Assembly: GCF_000154705.2 (NCBI RefSeq)
Contig: NZ_CM002917.1
Coordinates: 2,987,853 to 3,051,852 of the forward strand
Length of the DNA: 64,000 nt
From: Hoeflea phototrophica DFL-43
GTDB taxonomy: Bacteria > Pseudomonadota > Alphaproteobacteria > Rhizobiales > Rhizobiaceae
Reading direction: 5' to 3'
In this document: one piece after another, positions 1-8,341 of the stretch
Layout of the letters: every line of letters begins with the position of its first letter
Position numbering within the stretch: the first letter of the stretch is position 1
Notes under the pieces: model-generated
What the model saw: the letters and a program-made list of their open reading frames with translations, nothing else
Database searches by the model: none
What the model was told of the DNA's origin: nothing
Made by a program: the position numbers and the translations under genes

Positions 1-386
1 TCGCCGACGGCTCCGAAGTCGTCCCGCTCAAGGTGGTCAAGGCCTGCCTGCCCGACCCGGCTTCGCTGGCCCCCGAATACGAGGGCAAGACCTGCATCGG
101 CGACTATGTGAAGGGCCTCAAGGACGGCAAGGAAAAGACCGTCTTCATCTACAATGTGGCCGACCACAAGGACGCCTACAATGAAGTGGGCTCACAGGGC
201 ATTTCCTACACCGCAGGCGTGCCTCCGGTCGCTGCCGCCATGCTGGTTGCCACCGGCGAATGGGACGTGAAGAAGATGGCCAATGTCGAGGAACTCGACC
301 CCAAGCCCTTCATCAACCTCCTGAACGGCATGGGCCTGCCCACCCGCATCCAGGACGAGGATGGCGACCGGGCTGTCGAGTTCTGA
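1..386 (+). CDS. Saccharopine dehydrogenase-family protein, probable carboxynorspermidine synthase (3' end only)
   Basis: The gene enters from the left edge. The reading frame is open from base 3 and stops with TGA at 384-386, so about 127 C-terminal residues are visible. The stretch QGISYTAGVPPVAAAML followed by a GEWDVKKMANVEELDP segment is typical of the C-terminal domain of the saccharopine dehydrogenase / carboxynorspermidine synthase family, which forms carboxynorspermidine from diaminopropane and aspartate semialdehyde in the alternative polyamine pathway. The assignment to polyamine rather than lysine metabolism is inference from family resemblance, because the NAD(P)-binding half lies outside the window. 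A strong hairpin terminator follows. Confidence 0.7.
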   Translation, partial: ADGSEVVPLKVVKACLPDPASLAPEYEGKTCIGDYVKGLKDGKEKTVFIYNVADHKDAYNEVGSQGISYTAGVPPVAAAMLVATGEWDVKKMANVEELDPKPFINLLNGMGLPTRIQDEDGDRAVEF

Positions 387-412
387 GACGCACCAGACGT
401 GGTCTGAAATAC

Positions 413-446
413 AAAAACCCCGCCGGAGAAATCCGGCGGGGTTTTT
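413..446 (+). terminator. Rho-independent terminator
   Basis: A perfect 10-bp GC-rich stem (418-427 with 432-441) with a GAAA loop is preceded by five A and followed by five T. It lies 30 bp after the stop of the saccharopine-dehydrogenase-like gene and separates it from paaX. The A-run and T-run make it potentially bidirectional. Confidence 0.9.
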
Positions 447-554
447 CTTTGATCCGAACCTGCCGCTCCCATGCTGTTTCAAGCAGGTCTTGCCATATCG
501 CCGTCCGTCCTCCCCCTTCCTCACTCGCCCCAAACCGGGTATTGCCTGTTTCCC

Positions 555-1445
555 ATGACCACCCCGGATCCGATCGCTACTGTCATTCAAACCCGTCTCG
601 ATACCCTTGATGCGGGCAACCGCCTGTCGGCCTGGTCGCTGATCGTCAGCTTTCTGGGCGATGCAATCAGCCCGCGCGGTGGCGAGGTGTCGGCGGGCGC
701 AGTGCAGGCGCTGATGGCGCGGCTGGGGATCGGCCATGGTGCCGTGCGCACCGCAATCTCAAGGCTTTCCGCCGATGGCTGGATCGAACGCACCCGCGAG
801 GGCCGCAACAGCTTCTATCGGCTCTCGCCCGATGTGGCCGAAACCGTGCAGCGGGCCGAACGGCGGATCTATGCCCGCACGTCCTGTCTTCCGCCCGAGT
901 GCTCCCGAACGCTGGTGATCGGCGCTGACGCCTTTGATCAGGACACGCTCAACACACTCGAAGCCCTTGGCGCACTGGTGCTGAACCCGCAGCTTTCGCT
1001 CTGCTTTACAGCGGCTGCCACCCTGCCCGAGAGCCTGCGCCCGCCGGCAACCACGCTTGCCGGGGTCTCGTCCTTTGCCCCAGGCGCCGACGCCATTGCC
1101 CGGATTGCCGCGGCACGTCAGCGGGCGGATCTTGAAGCGTTGAGAACCGCCTATGCGCCGGTTCCGGGCATGCTCGAAAGCCAAACGGAAATCGCCGCCG
1201 GGGACGCCATGGCGCTCAGATGCCTCCTCATTCACGAATGGCGGCGCATTGCGCTGAGGGTCATTGCGGTCCCTGCCGGTCTGGTCCAGGCCGATGATCC
1301 GGAGCCTGAGACCCGCGCGCTGATCGCCCGGATCTACGCCCAACTTTTACCGGCCTCCGAAGCCTGGCTTGACGACACTGCAGCAACACCGGCCGGGGCG
1401 CTGCCGCCGCCCGACGAAGGATTTGCAACCCGTTTCGGAAGATGA
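555..1445 (+). CDS. paaX: PaaX-family phenylacetic acid degradation repressor
   Basis: The 296-residue product is a GntR-like transcriptional repressor that in other bacteria senses phenylacetyl-CoA and controls the paa catabolic genes. The N-terminal part carries the winged-helix region (SAGAVQALMARLGIGHGAVR, then AISRLSADGWIERTREGRNS), and the rest matches the PaaX effector domain in length and composition. The frame is open further upstream, but ATG 555 gives a protein of normal PaaX length. It sits about 100 bp upstream of paaA on the same strand, with a palindrome in between that is a plausible binding site. Family assignment is firm; the effector is inferred from the family. Confidence 0.88.
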   Translation: MTTPDPIATVIQTRLDTLDAGNRLSAWSLIVSFLGDAISPRGGEVSAGAVQALMARLGIGHGAVRTAISRLSADGWIERTREGRNSFYRLSPDVAETVQRAERRIYARTSCLPPECSRTLVIGADAFDQDTLNTLEALGALVLNPQLSLCFTAAATLPESLRPPATTLAGVSSFAPGADAIARIAAARQRADLEALRTAYAPVPGMLESQTEIAAGDAMALRCLLIHEWRRIALRVIAVPAGLVQADDPEPETRALIARIYAQLLPASEAWLDDTAATPAGALPPPDEGFATRFGR

Positions 1446-1469
1446 GGCGAAGGCTACAGGCTCTGGCCA

Positions 1470-1517
1470 ATATGTTACAGGAATGAATTGACTTAAGAAT
1501 TGTTAGTAACATATAGT
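1470..1517 (+). promoter_or_regulatory. paaA promoter with putative PaaX operator
   Basis: Two perfect 9-bp arms, ATATGTTAC (1470-1478) and GTAACATAT (1506-1514), are separated by exactly 27 bp. A -35-like TTGACT (1488-1493) lies between the arms, and a -10-like TATAGT (1512-1517) overlaps the downstream arm, giving an 18-bp spacer. A dimeric repressor bound to both arms would cover the promoter. Assignment to PaaX is inference from position and from the wide arm spacing, which resembles long-spaced palindromes reported for PaaX sites elsewhere. Confidence 0.65.
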
Positions 1518-1542
1518 CGCCTCCAGAGCGGAGGATCCCCAT

Positions 1543-2538
1543 ATGTACAGCCAAGGCCTCATCGGCGCGGACTCAAGCACCACCGAGACTGAGGAGTTTC
1601 TCGAAACCTTCCAGGCGCGGATTGACCGCGAGGAAAAGATCGAGCCCAACGACCCGATGCCCGAGGGCTACCGCCGCACGCTGGTGCGCCAGATCGGCCA
1701 GCATGCGCACTCGGAAATTGTCGGCATGCTGCCCGAGGGCAACTGGATCACCCGCGCGCCGAGCCTGCGCCGCAAGATCGCCCTGCTCGCCAAGGTGCAG
1801 GACGAGGGCGGCCACGGCCTCTACCTCTATTCCGCCGCCGAGACGCTTGGTGTCAGCCGCGAGCAGATGACCGAGGAGCTGCTGTCGGGCAAGGCGAAGT
1901 ACTCCTCGATCTTCAACTACCCGACGCCGACCTGGGCCGACATCGGCGCCATCGGCTGGCTGGTCGATGGCGCGGCGATCATGAACCAGATCCCGCTCTG
2001 CCGCTGCTCCTTCGGGCCCTATGCCCGCGCCATGATCCGCGTCTGCAAGGAGGAAAGCTTCCACCAGCGCCAGGGCTACGAGATCATGATGACGCTGGCG
2101 CGCGGCTCGGACGAGCAAAAGCAGATGGCGCAGGATGCGCTGAACCGCTGGTGGTGGCCGTCGCTGATGATGTTCGGCCCGTCGGACACCGACAGCACCA
2201 ATTCCGACCAGTCGATGAAGTGGAAGATCAAGCGTTTTTCCAATGACGAGCTCAGGCAAAAATTCATCACCGCCACCGTGCCGCAGGCCGAATATCTCGG
2301 GCTCAGTATACCCGATCCGGATCTCAAGTGGAACGAAGAGACAAAACTCTACGACCATGGCGAGATCGACTGGGCCGAGTTCAAGGCGGTGGTCTCCGGC
2401 AACGGCCAGATGAACCGCGACCGCCTGCGCGCCCGCAACAAGGCCTGGGACGATGGCGCCTGGGTGCGCGAAGCAGCCCTCGCCCACGCCGGCAAATGCG
2501 CCAACCGCCAACCGACCGCCCAGGAGGCCGCCGAATGA
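1543..2538 (+). CDS. paaA: 1,2-phenylacetyl-CoA epoxidase subunit A
   Basis: This 331-residue protein is the catalytic subunit of the ring 1,2-phenylacetyl-CoA epoxidase, a bacterial multicomponent di-iron monooxygenase that starts aerobic phenylacetate degradation. The sequence is PaaA-like over its full length, including [20 protein letters not shown], the [15 protein letters not shown] segment and [14 protein letters not shown], where the iron-ligand Glu and His residues fall. The ATG follows a GCGGAGG ribosome site. It is the first of five tightly packed genes, and its TGA overlaps the paaB ATG by 4 bp, suggesting translational coupling. Confidence 0.95.
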   Translation: MYSQGLIGADSSTTETEEFLETFQARIDREEKIEPNDPMPEGYRRTLVRQIGQHAHSEIVGMLPEGNWITRAPSLRRKIALLAKVQDEGGHGLYLYSAAETLGVSREQMTEELLSGKAKYSSIFNYPTPTWADIGAIGWLVDGAAIMNQIPLCRCSFGPYARAMIRVCKEESFHQRQGYEIMMTLARGSDEQKQMAQDALNRWWWPSLMMFGPSDTDSTNSDQSMKWKIKRFSNDELRQKFITATVPQAEYLGLSIPDPDLKWNEETKLYDHGEIDWAEFKAVVSGNGQMNRDRLRARNKAWDDGAWVREAALAHAGKCANRQPTAQEAAE

Positions 2539-2828
2539 CCGACAAGCATGACCTCACGCCGCTCTGGGAAGTCTTCATCCGCCCGCGCAATGGCCTGCAT
2601 CACCGCCATGTCGGCTCGCTGCATGCAGCTGATTCAGCTCTGGCGCTGCAGGCCGCGCGCGATGTTTACACACGGCGCGGTGAAGGCAATTCGATCTGGG
2701 TGGTTCGCTCGTCCGATATCGCAGCCTCCGACCCGTCCTTTGCCGAACCCAATTTCGAGCCCGCCGACGACAAGATCTATCGCCACCCGAGTTTCTACGA
2801 CATTCCCGAAGACGTGGGGCACATGTGA
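2535..2828 (+). CDS. paaB: 1,2-phenylacetyl-CoA epoxidase subunit B
   Basis: The 97-residue product matches PaaB, the small non-catalytic subunit needed for assembly and activity of the epoxidase. Diagnostic stretches are [20 protein letters not shown] near the N-terminus and the central [17 protein letters not shown]. The start overlaps the paaA stop (ATGA), and the stop shares its last base with the next start (TGATG). The order A-B-C-D-E is the standard paa operon order. Confidence 0.95.
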   Translation: MTDKHDLTPLWEVFIRPRNGLHHRHVGSLHAADSALALQAARDVYTRRGEGNSIWVVRSSDIAASDPSFAEPNFEPADDKIYRHPSFYDIPEDVGHM

Positions 2829-3601
2829 TGGCCCCCTCTACAGCAAGCGCTCAAACCGCAGTTGCCGCCATCCTCGAGATCGCCGATGACGGATTGATCC
2901 TCGGCCACCGCCTGTCGGAATGGTGCGGCCACGCGCCGATCCTCGAGGAGGAACTGGCGCTCGCCAATATGGGCCTCGACCTGCTCGGCCAGGCCAGCGC
3001 GCTCTATGCTCATGCGGGCAAGCTCGAGGGCAAGGGCCGGAGCGAGGATGATTTCGCCTTCCTGCGCCGCGAACGCGACTATTTGAACTGCCTGCTGGTC
3101 GAGCGCGAGAACCGCGACTTCGCCCACACCATGTTGCGCCAGCTCTATTTCGCAGCCTTCATGCAGCCCTTCTGGCGCGCCATTGCTCAGACCTCGTCGG
3201 ACGAAACCCTGCGCGGCATCGCCGCCAAGGCCGAAAAGGAAATGGCCTATCATCTGCGCCATTCCGGCGAATGGGTGATCCGCCTGGGCGACGGCACCGG
3301 GGAGAGCGCGGCGCGCATGGCGGACGCCGTTGAGGAGCTCCACCGCTACACCGGCGAATTGTTCATGGCCTCGCCGGCCCGGGCCGCCGCCATCGCCGCG
3401 GGCCTGCTGCCCGATCCGGAAACCTTGCGCGCCGAATGGGACGAGACCATCGCCACCGTGTTTCGCGCCGCAAAACTCGAGCTACCGGAGATCCGCGTCA
3501 TGCAGAAGGGCGGCCGCGACGGCATTCATGGCGAGGACATGGGCCACCTGCTGGCCGAGCTGCAATTCATGCAGCGCGCCTATCCCGGCCAGACCTGGTA
3601 A
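2828..3601 (+). CDS. paaC: 1,2-phenylacetyl-CoA epoxidase subunit C
   Basis: PaaC (257 residues from ATG 2828; a GTG at 2825 in the same frame is an alternative) is a ferritin-like helical partner of PaaA in the epoxidase core. It contains LGHRLSEWCGHAPILEEELAL near the start, the RERDYLNCLLVERENRDFA helix and KAEKEMAYHLRHSGEWVIRL. As known for this subunit, it has a structural rather than catalytic role. The start is translationally coupled to paaB. Confidence 0.94.
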   Translation: MAPSTASAQTAVAAILEIADDGLILGHRLSEWCGHAPILEEELALANMGLDLLGQASALYAHAGKLEGKGRSEDDFAFLRRERDYLNCLLVERENRDFAHTMLRQLYFAAFMQPFWRAIAQTSSDETLRGIAAKAEKEMAYHLRHSGEWVIRLGDGTGESAARMADAVEELHRYTGELFMASPARAAAIAAGLLPDPETLRAEWDETIATVFRAAKLELPEIRVMQKGGRDGIHGEDMGHLLAELQFMQRAYPGQTW

Positions 3602-3624
3602 GCGCTGTGAGCCAGGCATCCACC

Positions 3625-4167
3625 ATGACCGGAGCCAACGACGACGGCAAAGGCAGCACCGAAGGTCCCGTCACAACTGTGACGGATTTCGAGCTGGCCC
3701 GCGCGCTGGAGGTGGCGAGCGCCGTGCCCGATCCGGAAGTGCCTTGCGTGACCGTTGCCGATCTCGGCATCCTGCGCTCGGTCAGCCGCGACGACGCGGG
3801 CCAGATTGTGGTCAGGCTGACGCCGACCTATTCCGGCTGCCCGGCGGTGATCGCCATTGAGATGGCGGTGCAATCCGCGCTGCTCAACGCCGGAATCGAC
3901 TCGGCAATCGAGCGCGTGATATCGCCGGCCTGGACCACCGACTGGATCACCGACGAAGGCCGCGAGAAGCTGCGCGCCTATGGCATCGCCCCGCCGGTGG
4001 GCAGCTCAGGCGGCAGGCGGGCCTTCTTTTCGGAAGACGTGATCGCCTGCCCGCGCTGCGGCTCGAGCCACACCACGAAAGTCTCCGAATTCGGCTCCAC
4101 CGCCTGCAAGGCGCATTACCGCTGCGACGATTGCGCCGAACCGTTTGACTATTTCAAGTGCATCTGA
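3625..4167 (+). CDS. paaD: PaaD, Fe-S/metal assembly factor of the phenylacetyl-CoA epoxidase
   Basis: The protein (about 180 residues from ATG 3625; an in-frame GTG at 3607 is possible) has a MIP18/DUF59-type domain around VPDPEVPCVTVADLGILRSV with the TYSGCPAV loop. Its C-terminal zinc-ribbon-like region holds CPRC, then CKAHYRCDDCAEPFDYFKC. PaaD is thought to help assemble the iron centres of the epoxidase or reductase. AGG at 3614-3616 is well spaced for the ATG at 3625, which decided the start chosen. Confidence 0.9.
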   Translation: MTGANDDGKGSTEGPVTTVTDFELARALEVASAVPDPEVPCVTVADLGILRSVSRDDAGQIVVRLTPTYSGCPAVIAIEMAVQSALLNAGIDSAIERVISPAWTTDWITDEGREKLRAYGIAPPVGSSGGRRAFFSEDVIACPRCGSSHTTKVSEFGSTACKAHYRCDDCAEPFDYFKCI

Positions 4168-4178
4168 GGACCTGACCG

Positions 4179-5279
4179 ATGGCCGCCCCCCGCTTTCATA
4201 CCCTCGAAATTGCCGCTGTCCGCAACGAGACCCCGGATGCCGTGGCGATCAGCTTCGCGATCCCCGAGGATCTCTCCGGCACCTTCGCCTTCGTACCAGG
4301 CCAGTATCTGACGCTGCGCGCCGAAATCGGCGGCGAGGACATGCGCCGCTCCTATTCGATCTGCTCGCCGCTCAGCGAGAAAGACCGCCGCACCGTCGGC
4401 GTCAAGCGCATCGAGGATGGCCGCTTTTCAAGCTTCGCCCAGACGCTCAAAGCCGGTGACCGGATCCAGGTGATGCCGCCGCAGGGCCGGTTTACGGCTC
4501 AGATCGGCGGCGACCATGACTACCTGCTGCTCGCCGCCGGTTCCGGCATCACGCCGTGCCTGTCGATCGCGAAGTCGGTGCTGGCAGGCGAACCGGACTC
4601 CACCGTCACGCTGCTCTATGCCAACCGCAATTCATCCAGCGTGATGTTCCGCGACGATCTCAATGATCTCAAGGACCGCTACACCACCCGCTTCACACTT
4701 CTGCACGTGATGGACGAGGAGGTGCAGGACGTCGAGATCATGAACGGCCGCCTTGATGCCGAGAAGCTCGAGACACTGGCGGGCCTTGGCGTGATCGACC
4801 CGAAATCCGCCGACGCCATCTATATCTGCGGCCCCGAGCCGATGATCCGCTCGGCTTCAACAGCGCTCGCCACGCTGTGCGTTGACGCGGACCGGATCAA
4901 GTTCGAGCTGTTCACCCCGGCTCCCGGTGCAAAACCGGCACCCGCAAAGACCAACGGCACCGCTGTCAACGGCGGCTCGCCCAGCACAACAGGGCACGGC
5001 GCCTCGGTGGAGATCATCCTTGACGGCGCGCGGCGCACGATTGAGGTCGACGCGGGCCAGGACACGGTGCTGACCGCCGCCCAGAAGGCCGGGCTCGACC
5101 TGCCGTTTTCCTGCGCCGGAGGCATGTGCTGCACCTGCCGCTGCAGGATCGTCGAGGGGGCGGCCACCATGGATGAGAATTTTTCGCTCGAACCATGGGA
5201 AATCGAGGCTGGTTTCACACTCTCCTGCCAGGCGCGGCCCGACACCGGGAAGCTGGTGCTGGATTTCGACGCCCAATAA
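4179..5279 (+). CDS. paaE: 1,2-phenylacetyl-CoA epoxidase reductase subunit E
   Basis: This 366-residue protein passes electrons from NADPH to the PaaAC di-iron site. The FAD-binding region contains RRSYSICSPL, the NAD(P) region contains LLLAAGSGITPCLSI and IYICGPEPM, and a C-terminal plant-type [2Fe-2S] ferredoxin domain carries CAGGMCCTCRC with a later Cys in FTLSCQARP. The domain order is the usual one for PaaE. It ends the operon. The paa genes for CoA ligation, ring opening and beta-oxidation are not in this window. No clear hairpin terminator is visible directly after the stop. Confidence 0.95.
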   Translation: MAAPRFHTLEIAAVRNETPDAVAISFAIPEDLSGTFAFVPGQYLTLRAEIGGEDMRRSYSICSPLSEKDRRTVGVKRIEDGRFSSFAQTLKAGDRIQVMPPQGRFTAQIGGDHDYLLLAAGSGITPCLSIAKSVLAGEPDSTVTLLYANRNSSSVMFRDDLNDLKDRYTTRFTLLHVMDEEVQDVEIMNGRLDAEKLETLAGLGVIDPKSADAIYICGPEPMIRSASTALATLCVDADRIKFELFTPAPGAKPAPAKTNGTAVNGGSPSTTGHGASVEIILDGARRTIEVDAGQDTVLTAAQKAGLDLPFSCAGGMCCTCRCRIVEGAATMDENFSLEPWEIEAGFTLSCQARPDTGKLVLDFDAQ

Positions 5280-5702
5280 ATTTGGCGCCTGGGCCCGAAG
5301 CATATCCTTCAGCTTGGCCCACCCCAGCCATCCAGGTTGGGTGCCCTCGGCCTGTTATCCTCGGGCCATAGCCAACATCTGTCTTTTCATAGCGGATGCC
5401 GGACCCATAGGTGAAAGCGCCATGGTTTCGTTTCCTATGCGCACAGAACACCTCAAATTACCTCTGCACAGACTTCAGTTTTGCTGTCTTGTCTGGACAC
5501 CGGCCATCTGGACATTCCCGATGAGGAAGACCGGCAGCCACATGCCTTGGAAACAACCAACGGTCGGCGGCCAATGTGAGGTTCCGGATCGTGATCCAGA
5601 ACGTTCTAGAGCATGTATTCGGGCGCACCCCATGCCGGGTTTGGCTTTGATGAACATACCGCCTCCATAGCGGCGCACTCAAACTCATCAAAGGACAAAA
5701 CA
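5280..5702. other. Intergenic region without a supported gene
   Basis: About 420 bp between paaE and the next gene. No frame shows convincing coding character, RNA gene or clear terminator. It probably holds the promoter of the gene at 5703. An AAGGACAAA-type ribosome site lies just before that start. Confidence 0.6.
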
Positions 5703-6266
5703 ATGCCTATACCAATTTCCGTCAGACTGTGCTTGGCAACTCTTCTTATCTTGGCAATCGGCGCCACCGCATCTCACGCCGATACCGCATGGAACACCGA
5801 TGCCATCGCAACGCGTATGAACATTGCAACCAGCGCAGGGCACGACATACCCAGTGGAGCGTTCGGGTTTGTTGTGATCAACCGGCCCCGCGAAGTCACC
5901 CTGCTGCAGCTTCGCGGTGTCGCCGGAAGCGGGCAGGTTGTGCTGCGTACGGATGAAAAGGGAATGTGTCTGACGCTTCCGATCAGATTTGTTGCCGGGG
6001 ATTTCGGCGGAGATTCCATAACCGGTCACCTGGCAGAACCGATCCACATGGTCATCAAAAGCAGAGATGTGGCCAGAACATTGGCAAAGGGCCGGGACGT
6101 TGTCAGCGACAGTTACAGCGTCAGCAATCAGATCCACTCCGATGCAGATATTGTCCTTCAATCGGGACTGGAGGAAACCTTTGGTTTCGTCATCAACCCG
6201 GGCCGCAACATCCTGGGGGACATCTTTGGGGTCTGGGCAGATCGAACCCCCTGCCACCGCCTTTAA
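5703..6266 (+). CDS. Secreted protein of unknown function
   Basis: I do not recognise the family. The 187-residue product starts with a classical signal peptide (MPIPISVRLCLATLLILAIG, cleavage likely after ASHA), so it is probably exported. The mature part is mixed alpha/beta in appearance, with two Cys residues (in KGMCLTL and RTPCHRL) that could pair. Codon use is less GC-biased than in the paa genes. It stands alone, with a convergent AraC-type gene 92 bp downstream. Function is unknown. Confidence 0.6.
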   Translation: MPIPISVRLCLATLLILAIGATASHADTAWNTDAIATRMNIATSAGHDIPSGAFGFVVINRPREVTLLQLRGVAGSGQVVLRTDEKGMCLTLPIRFVAGDFGGDSITGHLAEPIHMVIKSRDVARTLAKGRDVVSDSYSVSNQIHSDADIVLQSGLEETFGFVINPGRNILGDIFGVWADRTPCHRL

Positions 6267-6274
6267 TGCGTGTC

Positions 6275-6300
6275 TCGCTCAAATGGATTCAATTGAGCGA
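6275..6300. repeat. Imperfect palindrome in the convergent intergenic region
   Basis: Arms TCGCTCAA (6275-6282) and TTGAGCGA (6293-6300) are perfectly complementary over 8 bp. No T-run follows, so it is a weak terminator candidate. It resembles the palindrome at 7783-7806 on the other side of the AraC-type gene. Confidence 0.5.
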
Positions 6301-6358
6301 TGACGTCCATGCGTCATTTCGAAGGTTGCCATAACCGTTGTAAACACGGGTGCAGGCA

Positions 6359-7381
6359 CTAGCTGTCTGCGCCCTTTGCCCTGAATTGTGACGGTGTCAG
6401 GCCGGTCACACGGCGAAACTCGGTGTTGAAACTGGATTTCGACACAAAGCCCGCCTCAAGCATGATTTCCGTCACCGGCAGATCCGTTTCCAGCAGCGCG
6501 CGCTGCGCATATTCGATGCGGTGGCCATTGATGAAACGGGAAAAATTCTCTGCCGTGACACGGTTGATAGCGCCGGACAAATCACGCGTCGGAACCGAAA
6601 GACGCTTGGCAAGACGCGCCAGTGTCAGGTTGCTGTCGCGAAACAATTCCTTGTCTCTCATCACCGCATCAAGCGTCTGCATCAATTCACGGTCCGCATC
6701 CGACGGTTTCGTATCGCCAAATGCGCCTTCATTTGGCACCCGCACGATCAGCGGTACGCCGATCAATGCGACCACCAGAACAAACCCTGCGAAGACGCCC
6801 GAGACGCCGGTCAGAAGCGTCAGGAGATGCGGATCGCTCGCCACAAGACTGATCGCAAAGACCAACCCGTCCGCAACAACCATCAGGCCGATCAGCGCAA
6901 GCGTGGCATATATGGCGGCCCGCCAAAGGCCGATAGTGTGCGGCGGCACCGAAAAGAAATCATCAGCCCCAAAGCGCAGCAAACCCGCCAGCCGCACCAG
7001 GTAGAAACAGTTGATGGCCAGAATGAACACATCGGCCGAAACCGGAACCGGCGCGGCCAAACCCAGCAGTGCGAGACCAACAAGACCGCCATTGCGCAAC
7101 AATGTCTGGTTCCAGCGTCTTGCATCATCCTGTGTCAGCGCGGCAAATCCAAGATAGGCCAACGGTGCCGCCAAAACAGCGACAAAGGGCTGTGCCTGAG
7201 CTGGCCAGAGCCAGTTCCATGAGACCCGCATCCCCAAGAAAATCGTCACAACCGCCAGGCACAGGAAGAAGCCACTCAGCAGCAGCCGGGACCGCCCGGG
7301 GATCTGCCTGTTCCAGGCCAGCGCATAGCCCGCGAAGATCATAAAGACGCTGACCATCCAAGCGATCGGGAAAGTAGCCAT
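6359..7381 (-). CDS. Membrane-anchored AraC-family transcriptional regulator
   Basis: The 340-residue protein combines about seven hydrophobic segments in its first 220 residues with a C-terminal AraC-type double helix-turn-helix (LTLARLAKRLSVPTRDLSGA, then EIMLEAGFVSKSSFNTEFRR and TPSQFRAKG). This layout occurs in a group of AraC proteins whose sensor part is a membrane domain rather than a cupin. The ligand is unknown. It is convergent with the secreted orphan and followed upstream by a long non-coding region. Assignment of the DNA-binding part is firm; the target genes are not known. Confidence 0.85.
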   Translation of the reverse strand: MATFPIAWMVSVFMIFAGYALAWNRQIPGRSRLLLSGFFLCLAVVTIFLGMRVSWNWLWPAQAQPFVAVLAAPLAYLGFAALTQDDARRWNQTLLRNGGLVGLALLGLAAPVPVSADVFILAINCFYLVRLAGLLRFGADDFFSVPPHTIGLWRAAIYATLALIGLMVVADGLVFAISLVASDPHLLTLLTGVSGVFAGFVLVVALIGVPLIVRVPNEGAFGDTKPSDADRELMQTLDAVMRDKELFRDSNLTLARLAKRLSVPTRDLSGAINRVTAENFSRFINGHRIEYAQRALLETDLPVTEIMLEAGFVSKSSFNTEFRRVTGLTPSQFRAKGADS

Positions 7382-7494
7382 GAGCCGACCCTAGAGAAGC
7401 ATAATCTCGTTTGACAAGGTTTTTCTGGCACGGTCTGGCGTTCACGGCGACCGGCACTGATGAACGACTGCCTTGATGCAATGTGGCACGGACA

Positions 7495-7545
7495 ATGACA
7501 AGGCCCTTTGACGAGAAGCCGGTGCAGGATTTCGACGCGCAGTGA
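7495..7545 (+). pseudogene. Possible remnant of a paaE-like 3' end
   Basis: Bases 7515-7545 match the last 31 bases of paaE (5249-5279) at 26 of 31 positions by eye. Read in the same frame they give EKPVQDFDAQ-stop, against TGKLVLDFDAQ-stop at the end of PaaE. No ferredoxin-domain sequence is visible upstream, so only the tail survives. It may be a trace of a duplication or rearrangement, or a chance match. Confidence 0.3.
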
Positions 7546-7568
7546 AGCGGTCGCAGAGTTCGGAGTTC

Positions 7569-7644
7569 GGGGACAGTTTGCTTTCGGGCGATCAACGGGC
7601 AGTTCACCCTTGGACGCGCGTCAGCCCGAAAGCAAACTGTCCCC
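7569..7644. repeat. Perfect 21-bp inverted repeat (possible REP/MITE-like element)
   Basis: Arms at 7569-7589 and 7624-7644 are perfect reverse complements, starting GGGGACAGTTTGC and ending GCAAACTGTCCCC, with a 34-bp loop. No T-run follows. GGGGACAG-type ends recall REP-like palindromes associated with REP-family transposases; that link is inference. Confidence 0.75.
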
Positions 7645-7782
7645 AGCATCGCCCGCATTCAGACAGCGGAAAACCCGCCCGCGCGGCAAAACCGCCGGGG
7701 TGTAAATGGAAGAAGATCCGGAGGGCCGCACGCGGGCAGTGCCTCTGGTAGAGTGGTGTTTCCAGTGGTGCATATGCGTTAT

Positions 7783-7806
7783 CGTTCAAATGAAACCATT
7801 TGAACG
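7783..7806. repeat. 10-bp perfect palindrome with 4-bp loop
   Basis: CGTTCAAATG (7783-7792) and CATTTGAACG (7797-7806) flank AAAC. It lies about 400 bp upstream of the AraC-type gene and could be an operator or a short hairpin. Confidence 0.55.
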
Positions 7807-8304
7807 CGACATGCACCGGGGTGGCGCTGACAGCGCGCGGCCCGGATGTCGCCGGATGGCGTCCCCATCCGACAGGCGCTGGCCTTGCAAACACACGGAG
7901 CTGGCTTATCCACCTGCCCCTCTTCAGGGCCCTCCGCCCGGGTTGCCCCGGCCGCGGCCTGGACGGGCCGCGAGAGATGCTTTGGGCGCGTGTTCCGGCA
8001 CGGACCTGACGCGAAAAACGCGCCATGTCCGCCACAGGCCCGTGACCGGTGATCCACCCCGCCGGTGAGGCAGGAAACGGACCCCGGCCCGGTGGCTGGC
8101 TTTGCACGTCCCTTGAAAGGGCCGCCCGCCAGCGGAACCGCGTTGGCCTTCGCCTCCTCCCGCCGGCCACGCTGACGTTTGCGCGCCAGACCGGGAGGCA
8201 TTCCCTCCCACTTGCATCGAAACGTTCGCGATCCATCCGGCAGCGGGAGTGAGGCGATTATGGCATGGGGCTGCAAGGTGGGGATGAAATGGGGTGGATT
8301 TTGT

Positions 8305-8341
8305 GGGCAAAGGGCGGGATTGCGGGGGGTGGGGGTGTGGG
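8305..8341 (+). other. G-run cluster with G-quadruplex pattern
   Basis: On the plus strand, GGG at 8305, 8312 and 8316, then G6 at 8324-8329, G5 and GGG are separated by 1 to 5 bases. This fits the G3+N1-7 pattern. Several G-runs also precede it from about 8278. Confidence 0.5.

Noticed and set aside
1573..2511. 312-codon open frame on the minus strand opposite paaA
   Set aside because: It is the antisense shadow of a clear PaaA gene in high-G+C DNA; the product has no recognisable motif.
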